DNA of 6,007 nt from Alphaproteobacteria bacterium (GTDB lineage: Bacteria > Pseudomonadota > Alphaproteobacteria > GCA-2731375): assembly GCA_028281075.1 (NCBI GenBank), contig JANQKO010000371.1:1-6007 (forward strand), read 5' to 3'. Numbering within the stretch: the stretch's first letter is position 1; every line of letters starts with the position of its first letter. The notes below the pieces were generated by a model that searched no databases, was not told where the DNA came from, and was given only the letters and a program-made list of their open reading frames with translations. The translations under genes and the position numbers were made by a program. Shown here piece by piece: positions 1 through 6,007 of this stretch.

Positions 1-726
<726 letters not shown>

Positions 727-734
727 GACGTTTA

Positions 735-742
735 CTTCTCCC
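735..742 (-). promoter_or_regulatory. Ribosome binding site of ftsH
   Basis: The minus strand reads GGGAGAAG here, 8 nt before the GTG at 724-726. It decides the start, because no ATG lies at a plausible position. A small GC hairpin (GCGCC-GGC-GGCGC, 743-755) sits directly upstream of the site. Confidence 0.7.
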
Positions 743-829
743 GCGCCGCCGGCGCCTTGCTTGATGGCAGCTCGTGCCAGGACTTAAGGTCGACGCCCGT
801 TCATTACAACATTTCCAAGCTAGGCATTA

Positions 830-857
830 AAGATAATGTGACCAAATCGTTAGGCAA
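830..857 (-). promoter_or_regulatory. Candidate sigma70-type promoter for ftsH
   Basis: The 123-nt tilS-ftsH gap (727-849) is clearly richer in A+T than its surroundings, especially 800-850. On the minus strand a TTGCCT (852-857, over the tilS stop codon) and a TATCTT (830-835) are 16 bp apart. Each matches 4 of 6 consensus positions. A TTTAAT nearby is a better -10 hexamer but has no -35 partner. The match is weak and the call rests mainly on gap length and base composition. No clear sigma32 heat-shock site was found, although ftsH is heat-inducible in many bacteria. Confidence 0.25.
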
Positions 858-2169
858 GCGTGAAGCCGTCCGGAACCAGCGCCTGGGCCGGCGCGAAAAC
901 GGCCGAAAGCAGCGGCTGGCTGGCGCTTTTCCGGGGCTGAAACGCGAAATGCGGTCCCGACAGCAGCCGGTCGCCGCGCCAGAGCGTGGGCAGGCCGGGC
1001 CGGACCGCGCCCGGCAACGCCGAGATCCCGGTTTCGTCGAGCTGGCGCCAGGCGGCCGTGCCCAGCCGCCGGACCCGCAATCCGTCCCCGTCCGCCAGCC
1101 GCTCGCCGTCCGCGATCCGCAGCCGGAAGCGGTCCCAGCGCAGCCGCTCGCCGGGAACGACGGAGCGGGTCTCGGTCAGGCGGCCGGCTTCGCGGCAGAT
1201 CAGCACCCGTCCCGGCCGCGGCAGTAGCCGGCAGCCGGCCAGCGTGCGTCCGGCCGTGGCCGCCGGTCCGGCCAGCCAGCCGTCGAGCGCCGACAGCCGG
1301 TCGGCGCGCGGCGGATAGCCGCCGCCGCCGACGCACATCAGCAGGCGCGCCAGCAGCCGCCGGCGGATCGCCGCCGGCGCCGCCGCGTAGCGCGCCGGCG
1401 ACAGCTCGGCATAGCCGGCCGGATGCAGATCGACGGCGGCGGCGGCCAGATCCGAGGCCATCGCCGACACCGCCTGGCGATGCCCGGCGAAGGCGCGCGC
1501 CGTCGCCGCCAGGCCCGCCAGCTCGGCCGCCGTCAGCCGCGCCAGCCGCCGGCGCAACCGGGACCGGCGGAAGGCCGGATCACGGTTGCTGGGATCCTCG
1601 ATCCAGTCCTGCCCCCGGTTTTCGAGCAGGCCGACGAGCCGCGCCTTCGGCAGGCCCAAGAGCGGTCGCAGAATCCGCACGCCGGCGAACCGCGACAGGG
1701 CCGGCATGCCGGCGAGGCCATCGAGGCCGCTGCCGCGCGCCAGCCGCATGAGAAAGGTCTCGACCTGATCGTCGCGGTGGTGCGCCAGCAGCAGGTGCGG
1801 CACGCCGTTCGCCCGGCACCAGTCGGTCAGCAGGCGGTAGCGCGCGTCCCTGGCGGCCGCCTGAATGCCGCGCGTCGGCGGCGCGCCATGGTACGTCAGG
1901 GTGTGATGCGCCATGCCGAGGCCGGCGAGCCAGGTACCGACCTGGCGGCATTCGCCGGCCGCCGCGGCCCTGAGGCCATGGTCCACCGACAGGCCGACGA
2001 CGCGGCCGCCGCGGCCGGCGGTCCAGGCCCCGGCGAGCACGGCGAGCGCCAGGCTGTCGGCGCCACCGGAGACGGCGACGGCCAGCACCGGCGCGTCCTC
2101 GAAGGGACCGAGCGCCGCCATGGCGGCGTCGAATGCCGCTGGCGGCAGCCCGTCCGGCGGCGCGCGCAA
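850..2169 (-). CDS. tilS: tRNA(Ile)-lysidine synthase TilS
   Basis: Cytoplasmic N-type PP-loop ATPase that attaches lysine to C34 of tRNA-Ile2 (CAU anticodon). This switches charging from Met to Ile and decoding from AUG to AUA. The 439-residue length fits the long, E. coli-like form (about 430). The PP-loop SGGADS is at 34-39, the family signature LLLAHHRDDQVETFLMRLAR at 126-145 followed by GSGLDGLAGM, LRPLLGLPK at about 167-175, and WIEDPSNRDPAFRRSRLR at 189-206. An Ala/Arg-rich linker and a TilS C-terminal domain of about 100 residues complete it. The start is uncertain. TTG at 2167-2169 keeps the LPPAAFDAAMAALGPFED stretch, which resembles the N-terminus of alphaproteobacterial homologues. 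ATG at 2119-2121 would remove 16 residues. Neither has a convincing Shine-Dalgarno sequence. It begins 8 nt after the cpoB stop, so translation is probably coupled. Confidence 0.96.
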   Translation of the reverse strand: MRAPPDGLPPAAFDAAMAALGPFEDAPVLAVAVSGGADSLALAVLAGAWTAGRGGRVVGLSVDHGLRAAAAGECRQVGTWLAGLGMAHHTLTYHGAPPTRGIQAAARDARYRLLTDWCRANGVPHLLLAHHRDDQVETFLMRLARGSGLDGLAGMPALSRFAGVRILRPLLGLPKARLVGLLENRGQDWIEDPSNRDPAFRRSRLRRRLARLTAAELAGLAATARAFAGHRQAVSAMASDLAAAAVDLHPAGYAELSPARYAAAPAAIRRRLLARLLMCVGGGGYPPRADRLSALDGWLAGPAATAGRTLAGCRLLPRPGRVLICREAGRLTETRSVVPGERLRWDRFRLRIADGERLADGDGLRVRRLGTAAWRQLDETGISALPGAVRPGLPTLWRGDRLLSGPHFAFQPRKSASQPLLSAVFAPAQALVPDGFTLA

Positions 2170-2177
2170 GACCGCCG

Positions 2178-3113
2178 CTAGCCGCAGTCCGTGCGCTGCT
2201 TCTGCCGTTCCGCGTTGTCGCGGATCCGGCTATCGACGTCGGGGAAGCTGCGCAGCAGCTCGTTCCAGGTGTTGCAGGCCTCGGCCGGCTGGCCCAGCTC
2301 GCGCAGCGTGATGCCGAGCTTGAGCAGGGTGTCCGGCGCCTTCGAGCTGGCCGGGTACTGCTTGATGCCCTGCAGGAAGGCGGCGGCGGCGGCATCGAAC
2401 TGGCTGCGCACGTAGTAGGTTTCGCCCAGCCAGTACTGCGCGTTCGCCGCCAGGTCGTGGTCGGGATGCGCGACGAGGAAGGCCGAGAAAGCCTGCTCGG
2501 CGCGATCGAACTCGGATTTACGCAGCAGCGAAAGGGCGAAGTTGTAGCGCTCCATCACCGAGCCGTCCGGCAGCACCGGGGCCGGTGCCGCCGGCGCCAC
2601 GGCGGCCTGCTGCGTGCCCGCGCGCCGGGCGGCCGCGGCCTGCACCTGCTGCCCGAAACCGGTGGCGGCCGGTGGCGCCCCGGCCGGCGCGGCGGTATCG
2701 GCCGCCGCCGGCGACGGGGCCGGACCGGCGCCGCGCTCCAACTCGCCCAGGCGGAAGTCCACATCGCCGACCAGCTTGTCGAGCCGGGTGCTGATCTGGC
2801 GCAGGCGGAAGCTCACCTCCTCGACCCGGCCGGTCAGGCTGCGCAACTCGTTCTCGAGCTGGGTCATCCGCACCTCGGCCTCGGCGATGCGCGCCGTCGA
2901 CGGCGCCGGAAAGCTGTCCGGCGAGCGGGCGACGACGCCGCCGCGGGACGTTTCGCCGCGATAGACCAGCGGCTCCAGGTCGCGCAGGCTGCGCTCCAGC
3001 CGCTCGATCCGGTCGATCAGCGAATCGACGTTCTGCGCCGGTGCCGGGCTCGGCGGGACGACGATCGCGACCAGGGCCAGCATGGGAATGGAAACAATCG
3101 GATGTCGGATCAT
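2178..3113 (-). CDS. cpoB: Cell division coordinator CpoB (YbgF), periplasmic TPR protein of the Tol-Pal system
   Basis: Periplasmic protein that in E. coli binds TolA and links Tol-Pal driven outer-membrane constriction to septal peptidoglycan synthesis. From ATG at 3111-3113 it has 311 residues. A signal peptide with a probable cut after APA (residue 26) is followed by a short coiled coil (SLIDRIERLERSLRDLE, 31-47). A Ser/Pro stretch then leads to a longer heptad-rich coiled coil at about 74-127. An Ala/Pro/Gln-rich linker spans about 128-183. The TPR domain (about 187-308) contains YNFALSLLRKSEFDRAEQAF, NAQYWLGETYYVRSQFDAAA and APDTLLKLGITLRELGQPAE. The ATG at 3144-3146 would add 11 residues but lacks a Shine-Dalgarno sequence, while the chosen start has AGGTGG 9 nt upstream. 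The gene is separated from pal by an intrinsic terminator and lies 8 nt before tilS. The coiled coil, linker and TPR order, together with the position after pal, makes the identification firm. Confidence 0.94.
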   Translation of the reverse strand: MIRHPIVSIPMLALVAIVVPPSPAPAQNVDSLIDRIERLERSLRDLEPLVYRGETSRGGVVARSPDSFPAPSTARIAEAEVRMTQLENELRSLTGRVEEVSFRLRQISTRLDKLVGDVDFRLGELERGAGPAPSPAAADTAAPAGAPPAATGFGQQVQAAAARRAGTQQAAVAPAAPAPVLPDGSVMERYNFALSLLRKSEFDRAEQAFSAFLVAHPDHDLAANAQYWLGETYYVRSQFDAAAAAFLQGIKQYPASSKAPDTLLKLGITLRELGQPAEACNTWNELLRSFPDVDSRIRDNAERQKQRTDCG

Positions 3114-3122
3114 GGCTCGAAT

Positions 3123-3128
3123 CCACCT
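3123..3128 (-). promoter_or_regulatory. Ribosome binding site supporting the shorter cpoB start
   Basis: The minus strand reads AGGTGG, 9 nt before ATG 3111-3113. The alternative ATG at 3144-3146 is preceded only by CCCGGCCACTGGAC, with no purine-rich site. The resulting signal peptide (MIRHPIVSIPMLALVAIVV...) is of normal length. Confidence 0.5.
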
Positions 3129-3198
3129 GCTCTGCCGCGGCGGCATGTCCAGTGGCCGGGCGGCAGCCTGTCGAACGAATGCGGCGAAAATACGATCA

Positions 3199-3226
3199 TC
3201 CGCCCGTCCGGAAACGCATGGGCGGA
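3199..3226 (-). other. Inverted repeat (possible second hairpin) downstream of the pal terminator
   Basis: Arms TCCGCCC (3199-3205) and GGGCGGA (3220-3226) are perfect 7-bp complements around a 14-nt loop that itself contains TCCGGA. On the minus strand the hairpin is followed by TGATCGTATTTTCG, which is only mildly T-rich. It could be a weak backup terminator, a leader structure of a cpoB transcript, or chance in GC-rich DNA. The rest of the gap down to cpoB (3114-3198) shows no clear promoter. TTTCCG and TATTTT 16 bp apart overlap this hairpin but match consensus poorly. Confidence 0.3.
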
Positions 3227-3266
3227 AACAGAAACGGGATGCCGGCCCGAGGCGGCCGGCATCCCG
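3226..3266 (-). terminator. Intrinsic (Rho-independent) terminator after pal
   Basis: On the minus strand a perfect 13-bp stem CGGGATGCCGGCC / GGCCGGCATCCCG (3254-3266 and 3235-3247) closes a 6-nt loop (3248-3253). It is followed at once by TTTCTGTTT (3226-3234). The stem begins 41 nt after the pal stop codon. On the plus strand the hairpin is followed by CCGATCTT, so the terminator works in one direction only, that of the genes. It should end the tol-pal transcript before cpoB, fully or partly. Confidence 0.88.
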
Positions 3267-3307
3267 CCGATCTTGTCTGCTGGCGCTGGAACGTCAGCGC
3301 CCGGAAG

Positions 3308-3862
3308 CTAGTTGACGACGGCAACGCCGCGGCGGTTTTGCGACCAGCAGGCTTCGTTATGCGCGACGCAGCCCGGCCGCTCCTTGCCGTAGGAAATCGT
3401 CGCGATGCGGTCCGGATTGATGCCGAGCGCGATCAGGTAGTTCCGCGCCGACGTGGCCCGGCGCTCGCCCAGCGCCAGGTTGTACTCGCGGGTGCCGCGC
3501 TCGTCGGCGTGGCCCTCGACGGTCACGGTCACGTCGGGATACTGCTTCAGCCAGGCCGCCCAGCGCTCGATGGTCGCGCGCGACTGCGGCTTCAAATCGA
3601 ATTTGTCGAAATCATAAAACACACGGTCGCCGACATTCTCGACGAAGTCCTCGTAGCTGCCGGGTGTCGGGCCGGCCGGCGTGGGCGTCGAGGAAACGGT
3701 CGGGGACGTGCTGGTCGTCGACTGGGTGCTGGTCGTCTGCTGCTGCGCGCCACCCTGCCCGCTGGTATCGGCGGACTCCTCCGGTGCCGTTTCGCAAGCG
3801 GCAACAAGCAACACCGCCGCGGCGAGACTAATGGCTTTTAATCCAAATTCTTCAAAGCGCAT
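3308..3862 (-). CDS. pal: Peptidoglycan-associated lipoprotein Pal
   Basis: Outer-membrane lipoprotein that binds the peptidoglycan stem peptide (meso-diaminopimelate) and is moved or released by TolB during Tol-Pal cycling at the division site. It has 184 residues from ATG 3860-3862. The lipoprotein signal ends in LLVAAC, with the lipidated cysteine at 23. Residue 24 is Glu rather than Asp, consistent with outer-membrane sorting. A Gln/Thr/Ser/Pro-rich tether covers about 25-68. The OmpA-like domain (about 78-184) carries VFYDFDKFDLKPQS at 81-94, the peptidoglycan-binding signature EGHADERGTREYNLALGERR at 116-135, ISYGKERP at 156-163 and NRRG at 176-179. Two further cysteines, C165 and C172, could form a disulfide in the C-terminal loop. 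A TTG at 3890-3892 would add 10 residues but lies upstream of a strong Shine-Dalgarno sequence and spoils the signal peptide, so it is rejected. Confidence 0.97.
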   Translation of the reverse strand: MRFEEFGLKAISLAAAVLLVAACETAPEESADTSGQGGAQQQTTSTQSTTSTSPTVSSTPTPAGPTPGSYEDFVENVGDRVFYDFDKFDLKPQSRATIERWAAWLKQYPDVTVTVEGHADERGTREYNLALGERRATSARNYLIALGINPDRIATISYGKERPGCVAHNEACWSQNRRGVAVVN

Positions 3863-3870
3863 CAAGGAGG

Positions 3871-3876
3871 CTCCTT
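3871..3876 (-). promoter_or_regulatory. Strong ribosome binding site of pal, inside a small palindrome
   Basis: The minus strand reads AAGGAG, 8 nt before ATG 3860-3862, which fixes the pal start. The site is one arm of the palindrome AAGGAG-C-CTCCTT (3864-3876). In the mRNA the site could pair with its own downstream copy, at least AAGG with CCTT over a 5-nt loop. Confidence 0.75.
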
Positions 3877-3909
3877 TTGACCGCTGACGCAAAGTTTCCC
3901 GGAGATGAG

Positions 3910-3938
3910 TTACAAGCTAGACGTTCGGTACCCGGCAA
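3910..3938 (-). promoter_or_regulatory. Candidate promoter in the tolB-pal gap
   Basis: The 163-nt gap 3863-4025 has no credible gene and is less GC-rich than the flanking coding DNA. On the minus strand TTGCCG (3933-3938) and TTGTAA (3910-3915) are exactly 17 bp apart. This would give a leader of about 40 nt ending at the pal start. The -35 element is reasonable and the -10 is poor, so this is a suggestion only. No terminator with a T-tail is visible after tolB, so read-through from tolB into pal is also expected. Confidence 0.27.
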
Positions 3939-4025
3939 ACGCTCCGACAATCGGCCCTGATTCCCATTTACCTGCGTCACCGGGAGTCGATACCTGCATT
4001 TGCGCGGGAATGTACTTAGATATGG

Positions 4026-5393
4026 TTAACGATTCAAGGGCGATAGCGGTGACCAAGCGGGATCGGACGCGTCGATCGGTGTCATTATTTCGCGATCGTT
4101 GTAACCGGTAAGGTCGACCGACCAGAGCCGCGTCCGACCGCCATTGCCCTGATCGTCTCCCGGCTCCTGGCGAAAGAACATCAGGACCCGGCCATTGGGC
4201 GACCAGGTCGGCCCTTCGACAAGGAAACTCTCGGCCAGCAGGCGTTCGCCGCTGCCGTCGGCCCGCATCACGCCGATGAAGAAGCGGCCCTTCGAGATCT
4301 TCGTGAAGGCGATCAGGTCACCGCGCGGCGACCAGACCGGTGTTGCATATCTGCCATCACCGAAGGAAATCCGCTGCACGCCGCTGCCGTCGGCGTTCAT
4401 CACATAGAGCTGCTGGCTGCCGCCGCGGTCGGAATTGAAGACGATTCGGCTGCCGTCCGGCGAGTAGCAGGGCGAGGTGTCGATCGACGGATGCTTGGTC
4501 AACTGGCGGATCTGCCGCGTCCGCAGGTCCATGACATAGACATCGGAATTGCCGTTCCGGGCCAGGCTCATGATCACCCGGTTGCCGTCCGGCGAGAAAC
4601 GCGGCGCGAAGGTCATGCCGGGGAAGTCGCCGAGCACTTCCTGCTTGCCGGTGTCGATGTTGTAGAGATAGACGCGCGGCTTCTCGGCGATATAGGACAG
4701 GTAGGTGATCTCCTGCCGCGTCGGCGAAAACCGCGGCGTCAGCACCAGGTGGCCGCCGTCAGTGAGAAAACGGTGGCCGGCGCCGTCCTGGTCCATGATG
4801 GCCAGGCGCTTGACCCGGCGGTCGGCCGGTCCGCTCTCGGCGATATAGACCACGCGCGTGTCGAAATAGCCTTCCTCGCCGGTCAGGCGCTTGTAGATCG
4901 CGTCCGAGATGATATGCGCGATGCGCCGCCAGTTGCCCGGTGTCGTGAAATAGACCAGCCCGGTCATCTGCTCGCCGGCCAGCACGTCCCAGAGCCGGAA
5001 CTCGACCCGCAGCCGGCCGTCGGGCTGCAGCTCGACCTTGCCGGTCACCAGCGCCTGGGCGTTCAGGATCCGCCAGTCGGCGAACCGCGGCTGCACCTGC
5101 ATCGATTCCGGCTTCTGGATGAACGACGCCGGGTTCAGCGGCCGGAACAGGCCCGACCGTTCCAGGTTGTTGGTGATCACGCCGGAGATGTCCCGGCCGG
5201 TCTGCGCGGACGCGCCGCCCGGATTGAAGAATTCGGGCACCGCGATCGGCAGCGGATCGACATTGCCTTGCGTGATGTCGATTTCCAGCGCCGCGCGCGC
5301 GGGGCCGCCGGCCATCGGCACCAGCAACACGATCAAGGCCAGCAGGCGCAGGCGCCAGACCGGATTCCGCGTAAGGCTACGATCCAGGATCAT
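4026..5393 (-). CDS. tolB: Tol-Pal system periplasmic beta-propeller protein TolB
   Basis: Periplasmic hub of Tol-Pal. It binds Pal through its propeller and TolA through its N-terminal region, controlling whether Pal holds peptidoglycan. It has 455 residues from ATG 5391-5393. The signal peptide has an Arg-rich n-region, the core LLALIVLLV and a likely cut after ARA (residue 34), giving a mature N-terminus ALEIDITQGNVDPLPIAVPE, the alphaproteobacterial version of the TolA-binding segment. The N-terminal alpha/beta domain (about 35-170) is followed by a six-bladed propeller. Its blades are marked by repeated FSP/YSPDG/WSP motifs: LTPRFSPTRQ, FAPRFSPDGNRV, DTSPCYSPDGSRIVFNSDRG, ATPVWSPRGD, EGPTWSPNGR and SDPAWSPL. 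The start codon overlaps the tolA stop (ATGA). The longer reading from TTG at 5439-5441 would run into tolA coding sequence and push the signal peptide inward, so it is rejected. Confidence 0.97.
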   Translation of the reverse strand: MILDRSLTRNPVWRLRLLALIVLLVPMAGGPARAALEIDITQGNVDPLPIAVPEFFNPGGASAQTGRDISGVITNNLERSGLFRPLNPASFIQKPESMQVQPRFADWRILNAQALVTGKVELQPDGRLRVEFRLWDVLAGEQMTGLVYFTTPGNWRRIAHIISDAIYKRLTGEEGYFDTRVVYIAESGPADRRVKRLAIMDQDGAGHRFLTDGGHLVLTPRFSPTRQEITYLSYIAEKPRVYLYNIDTGKQEVLGDFPGMTFAPRFSPDGNRVIMSLARNGNSDVYVMDLRTRQIRQLTKHPSIDTSPCYSPDGSRIVFNSDRGGSQQLYVMNADGSGVQRISFGDGRYATPVWSPRGDLIAFTKISKGRFFIGVMRADGSGERLLAESFLVEGPTWSPNGRVLMFFRQEPGDDQGNGGRTRLWSVDLTGYNDREIMTPIDASDPAWSPLSPLNR

Positions 5394-6007
5394 CCTTGCA
5401 ACATCTCCTTCGGGTTGAAGGTCAGCGTGATCTCGCGCCAACGCTCATACTTTGTGACTGGCAGGTTCTTCAAGGGGCTGCACTTCTGCACGGCGCGGCG
5501 CGCGCTCTCGGCGGCGACCCGGAAGAATTCCTCGCCCGGCCGACTCATGCGCCCACCGTCGATGATCTCCGGCGGTCGGGCGAGCGATCCGTCCGGCTTG
5601 AGAAAGATCCTGATCTGAACGATCAGGTTCTCGGCGTCGCGGGCGCCGGCCGGAACCGACCAGCATTGCTGGATCTGAAACCGGATCGCATCGATCTCGC
5701 TCATCGTCAGCGGCTGGTCGGAACTGAGCGCCACGCGCGGCGTGGGCTTGCGTTCGGCCTGCGCCGCCTTTGCCGTCGTTTCCGTCGCCTTGGCGACCGG
5801 CGGCGTCTGGTCTTTCTTACGCTTATCCAACAGCGCGGCGATACGGTCGGCGCTGAAACGCTTCTCCGGCTTCACCGGCTTGGTCCGCGGCTTCGGCGCC
5901 TTGGAGAGATCGACCGGCTTGGCCTGCGGTTCGGGCTTCGGTTTCGGCTTGGGCTCCGGCTTCGGCGCTTCCGCCAACTCCTGCGGTTTCGGTTCCGGCT
6001 TCGGCGC
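5390..6007 (-). CDS. tolA: TolA, C-terminal part (N-terminus outside the window)
   Basis: Energy-transducing protein that spans the periplasm. Its N-terminal membrane anchor interacts with TolQ-TolR and its C-terminal domain contacts TolB and Pal. The last 205 residues are present. The first 31 or so are an X-Pro/Lys/Glu low-complexity rod. A short segment FSADRIAALLDKRKK (about 51-65) follows, then an Ala/Lys/Thr linker. The C-terminal TolA/TonB-like domain (about 100-205) contains MSEIDAIRFQIQQCWSVPAG, IVQIRIFLKPDGS, FFRVAAESARRAVQKCSPL and a final YERWREITLTFNPKEML. Cysteines at fragment positions 115 and 176 may form a disulfide, as reported for domain III of E. coli TolA. The reading frame is open to the window edge, so the TTG at 5975-5977 is an internal Leu codon and not a start. 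It ends in TGA, overlapping the tolB ATG by four bases. Confidence 0.93.
   Translation of the reverse strand, partial: APKPEPKPQELAEAPKPEPKPKPKPEPQAKPVDLSKAPKPRTKPVKPEKRFSADRIAALLDKRKKDQTPPVAKATETTAKAAQAERKPTPRVALSSDQPLTMSEIDAIRFQIQQCWSVPAGARDAENLIVQIRIFLKPDGSLARPPEIIDGGRMSRPGEEFFRVAAESARRAVQKCSPLKNLPVTKYERWREITLTFNPKEMLQG
5405..5410 (-). promoter_or_regulatory. Ribosome binding site of tolB, within the tolA coding end
   Basis: The minus strand reads AAGGAG, 11 nt before the tolB ATG at 5391-5393, and also encodes Lys-Glu of the TolA C-terminus. The spacing is slightly long. Together with the ATGA overlap it supports tolB being translated by coupling to tolA. Confidence 0.55.
5915..6007 (-). 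repeat. Degenerate 6-nt-periodic repeat encoding the X-Pro rod of TolA
   Basis: Imperfect tandem units of the type GAAGCC / GAACCG / AAACCG encode alternating Pro with Lys or Glu (PKPEPKPKPKPEP and similar) in roughly 31 residues up to the window edge. This is the extended domain II rod, which is low-complexity and variable in length between strains. The repeat may continue beyond the window. Confidence 0.7.

Noticed and set aside
764..780. Possible sigma54 promoter upstream of ftsH (minus strand TGGCACGAGCTGCC)
   Set aside because: The TGGCACG half looks right, but the following GC lies 8 nt after the GG instead of the required 10, and TTGC is absent.
1423..2181. Plus-strand open frame of 252 codons, and other long frames opposite tilS
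   Set aside because: TilS motifs are unambiguous on the minus strand. The plus-strand products are Arg/Ala/Gln-rich shadows.
2133..3311. Plus-strand open frame of 392 codons opposite cpoB and the pal-cpoB gap
   Set aside because: It is antisense to a firmly identified gene and runs through an intergenic terminator. Its product is Arg/Ala/Gly/Gln-rich with no recognisable domain, typical of shadow frames in very GC-rich DNA.
3969..3997. Direct repeat TACCTGC twice, 22 bp apart, in the tolB-pal gap
   Set aside because: A 7-base repeat is about as frequent as expected by chance in a gap of this length. The two-helical-turn spacing is suggestive but not enough.
3905..4111. Small plus-strand open frame of 68 codons spanning the tolB-pal gap
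   Set aside because: It runs into the tolB 3' end on the opposite strand, has no family resemblance, and its third-position composition does not fit the GC bias of the real genes.
4491..5618. Plus-strand open frame of 375 codons opposite tolB and the end of tolA
   Set aside because: It is antisense to two well-supported genes, of low complexity, and has no domain or ribosome binding site to support it. It is a GC-skew shadow.

Overview
The window comes from a high-GC genome and looks alphaproteobacterial. The gene order tolA-tolB-pal-cpoB(ybgF)-tilS-ftsH is the standard alphaproteobacterial arrangement of the Tol-Pal cluster running into tilS and ftsH. Several protein details fit the same group: the TolA C-terminal domain with its 'CWxVP' motif, the TolB N-terminus beginning LEIDITQG, and a Pal carrying a cysteine pair near its C-terminus. 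A Rhodospirillales-type organism is my best guess, but the genus cannot be fixed from this sequence.

All six genes lie on the minus strand, so transcription runs from high to low coordinates. The window opens inside tolA (5390-6007, N-terminus missing). tolA overlaps tolB (4026-5393) by four bases at an ATGA junction. A 163-nt, comparatively AT-rich gap holding a weak promoter candidate precedes pal (3308-3862). Downstream of pal lies a strong intrinsic terminator with a perfect 13-bp stem and a T-rich tail (3226-3266). cpoB (2178-3113) follows, then tilS (850-2169, probable TTG start) only 8 nt later. A 123-nt AT-rich gap leads to ftsH (1-726, GTG start), which runs off the low-coordinate edge. 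The layout suggests at least three transcriptional segments: tolAB(-pal), cpoB-tilS, and ftsH with a possible promoter of its own.

TolA, TolB, Pal and CpoB belong to the trans-envelope Tol-Pal machine, which joins the inner membrane, periplasm, outer membrane and peptidoglycan and acts in outer-membrane constriction at division. TilS modifies tRNA-Ile2 to allow AUA decoding. FtsH is the membrane AAA+ protease that degrades damaged membrane proteins and regulators. These are conserved housekeeping genes. I see no mobile element, CRISPR array, tRNA or rRNA, defence island or new system. The observations worth following up are regulatory (the terminator inside the cluster and two AT-rich gaps) plus a few start-codon and cysteine details.
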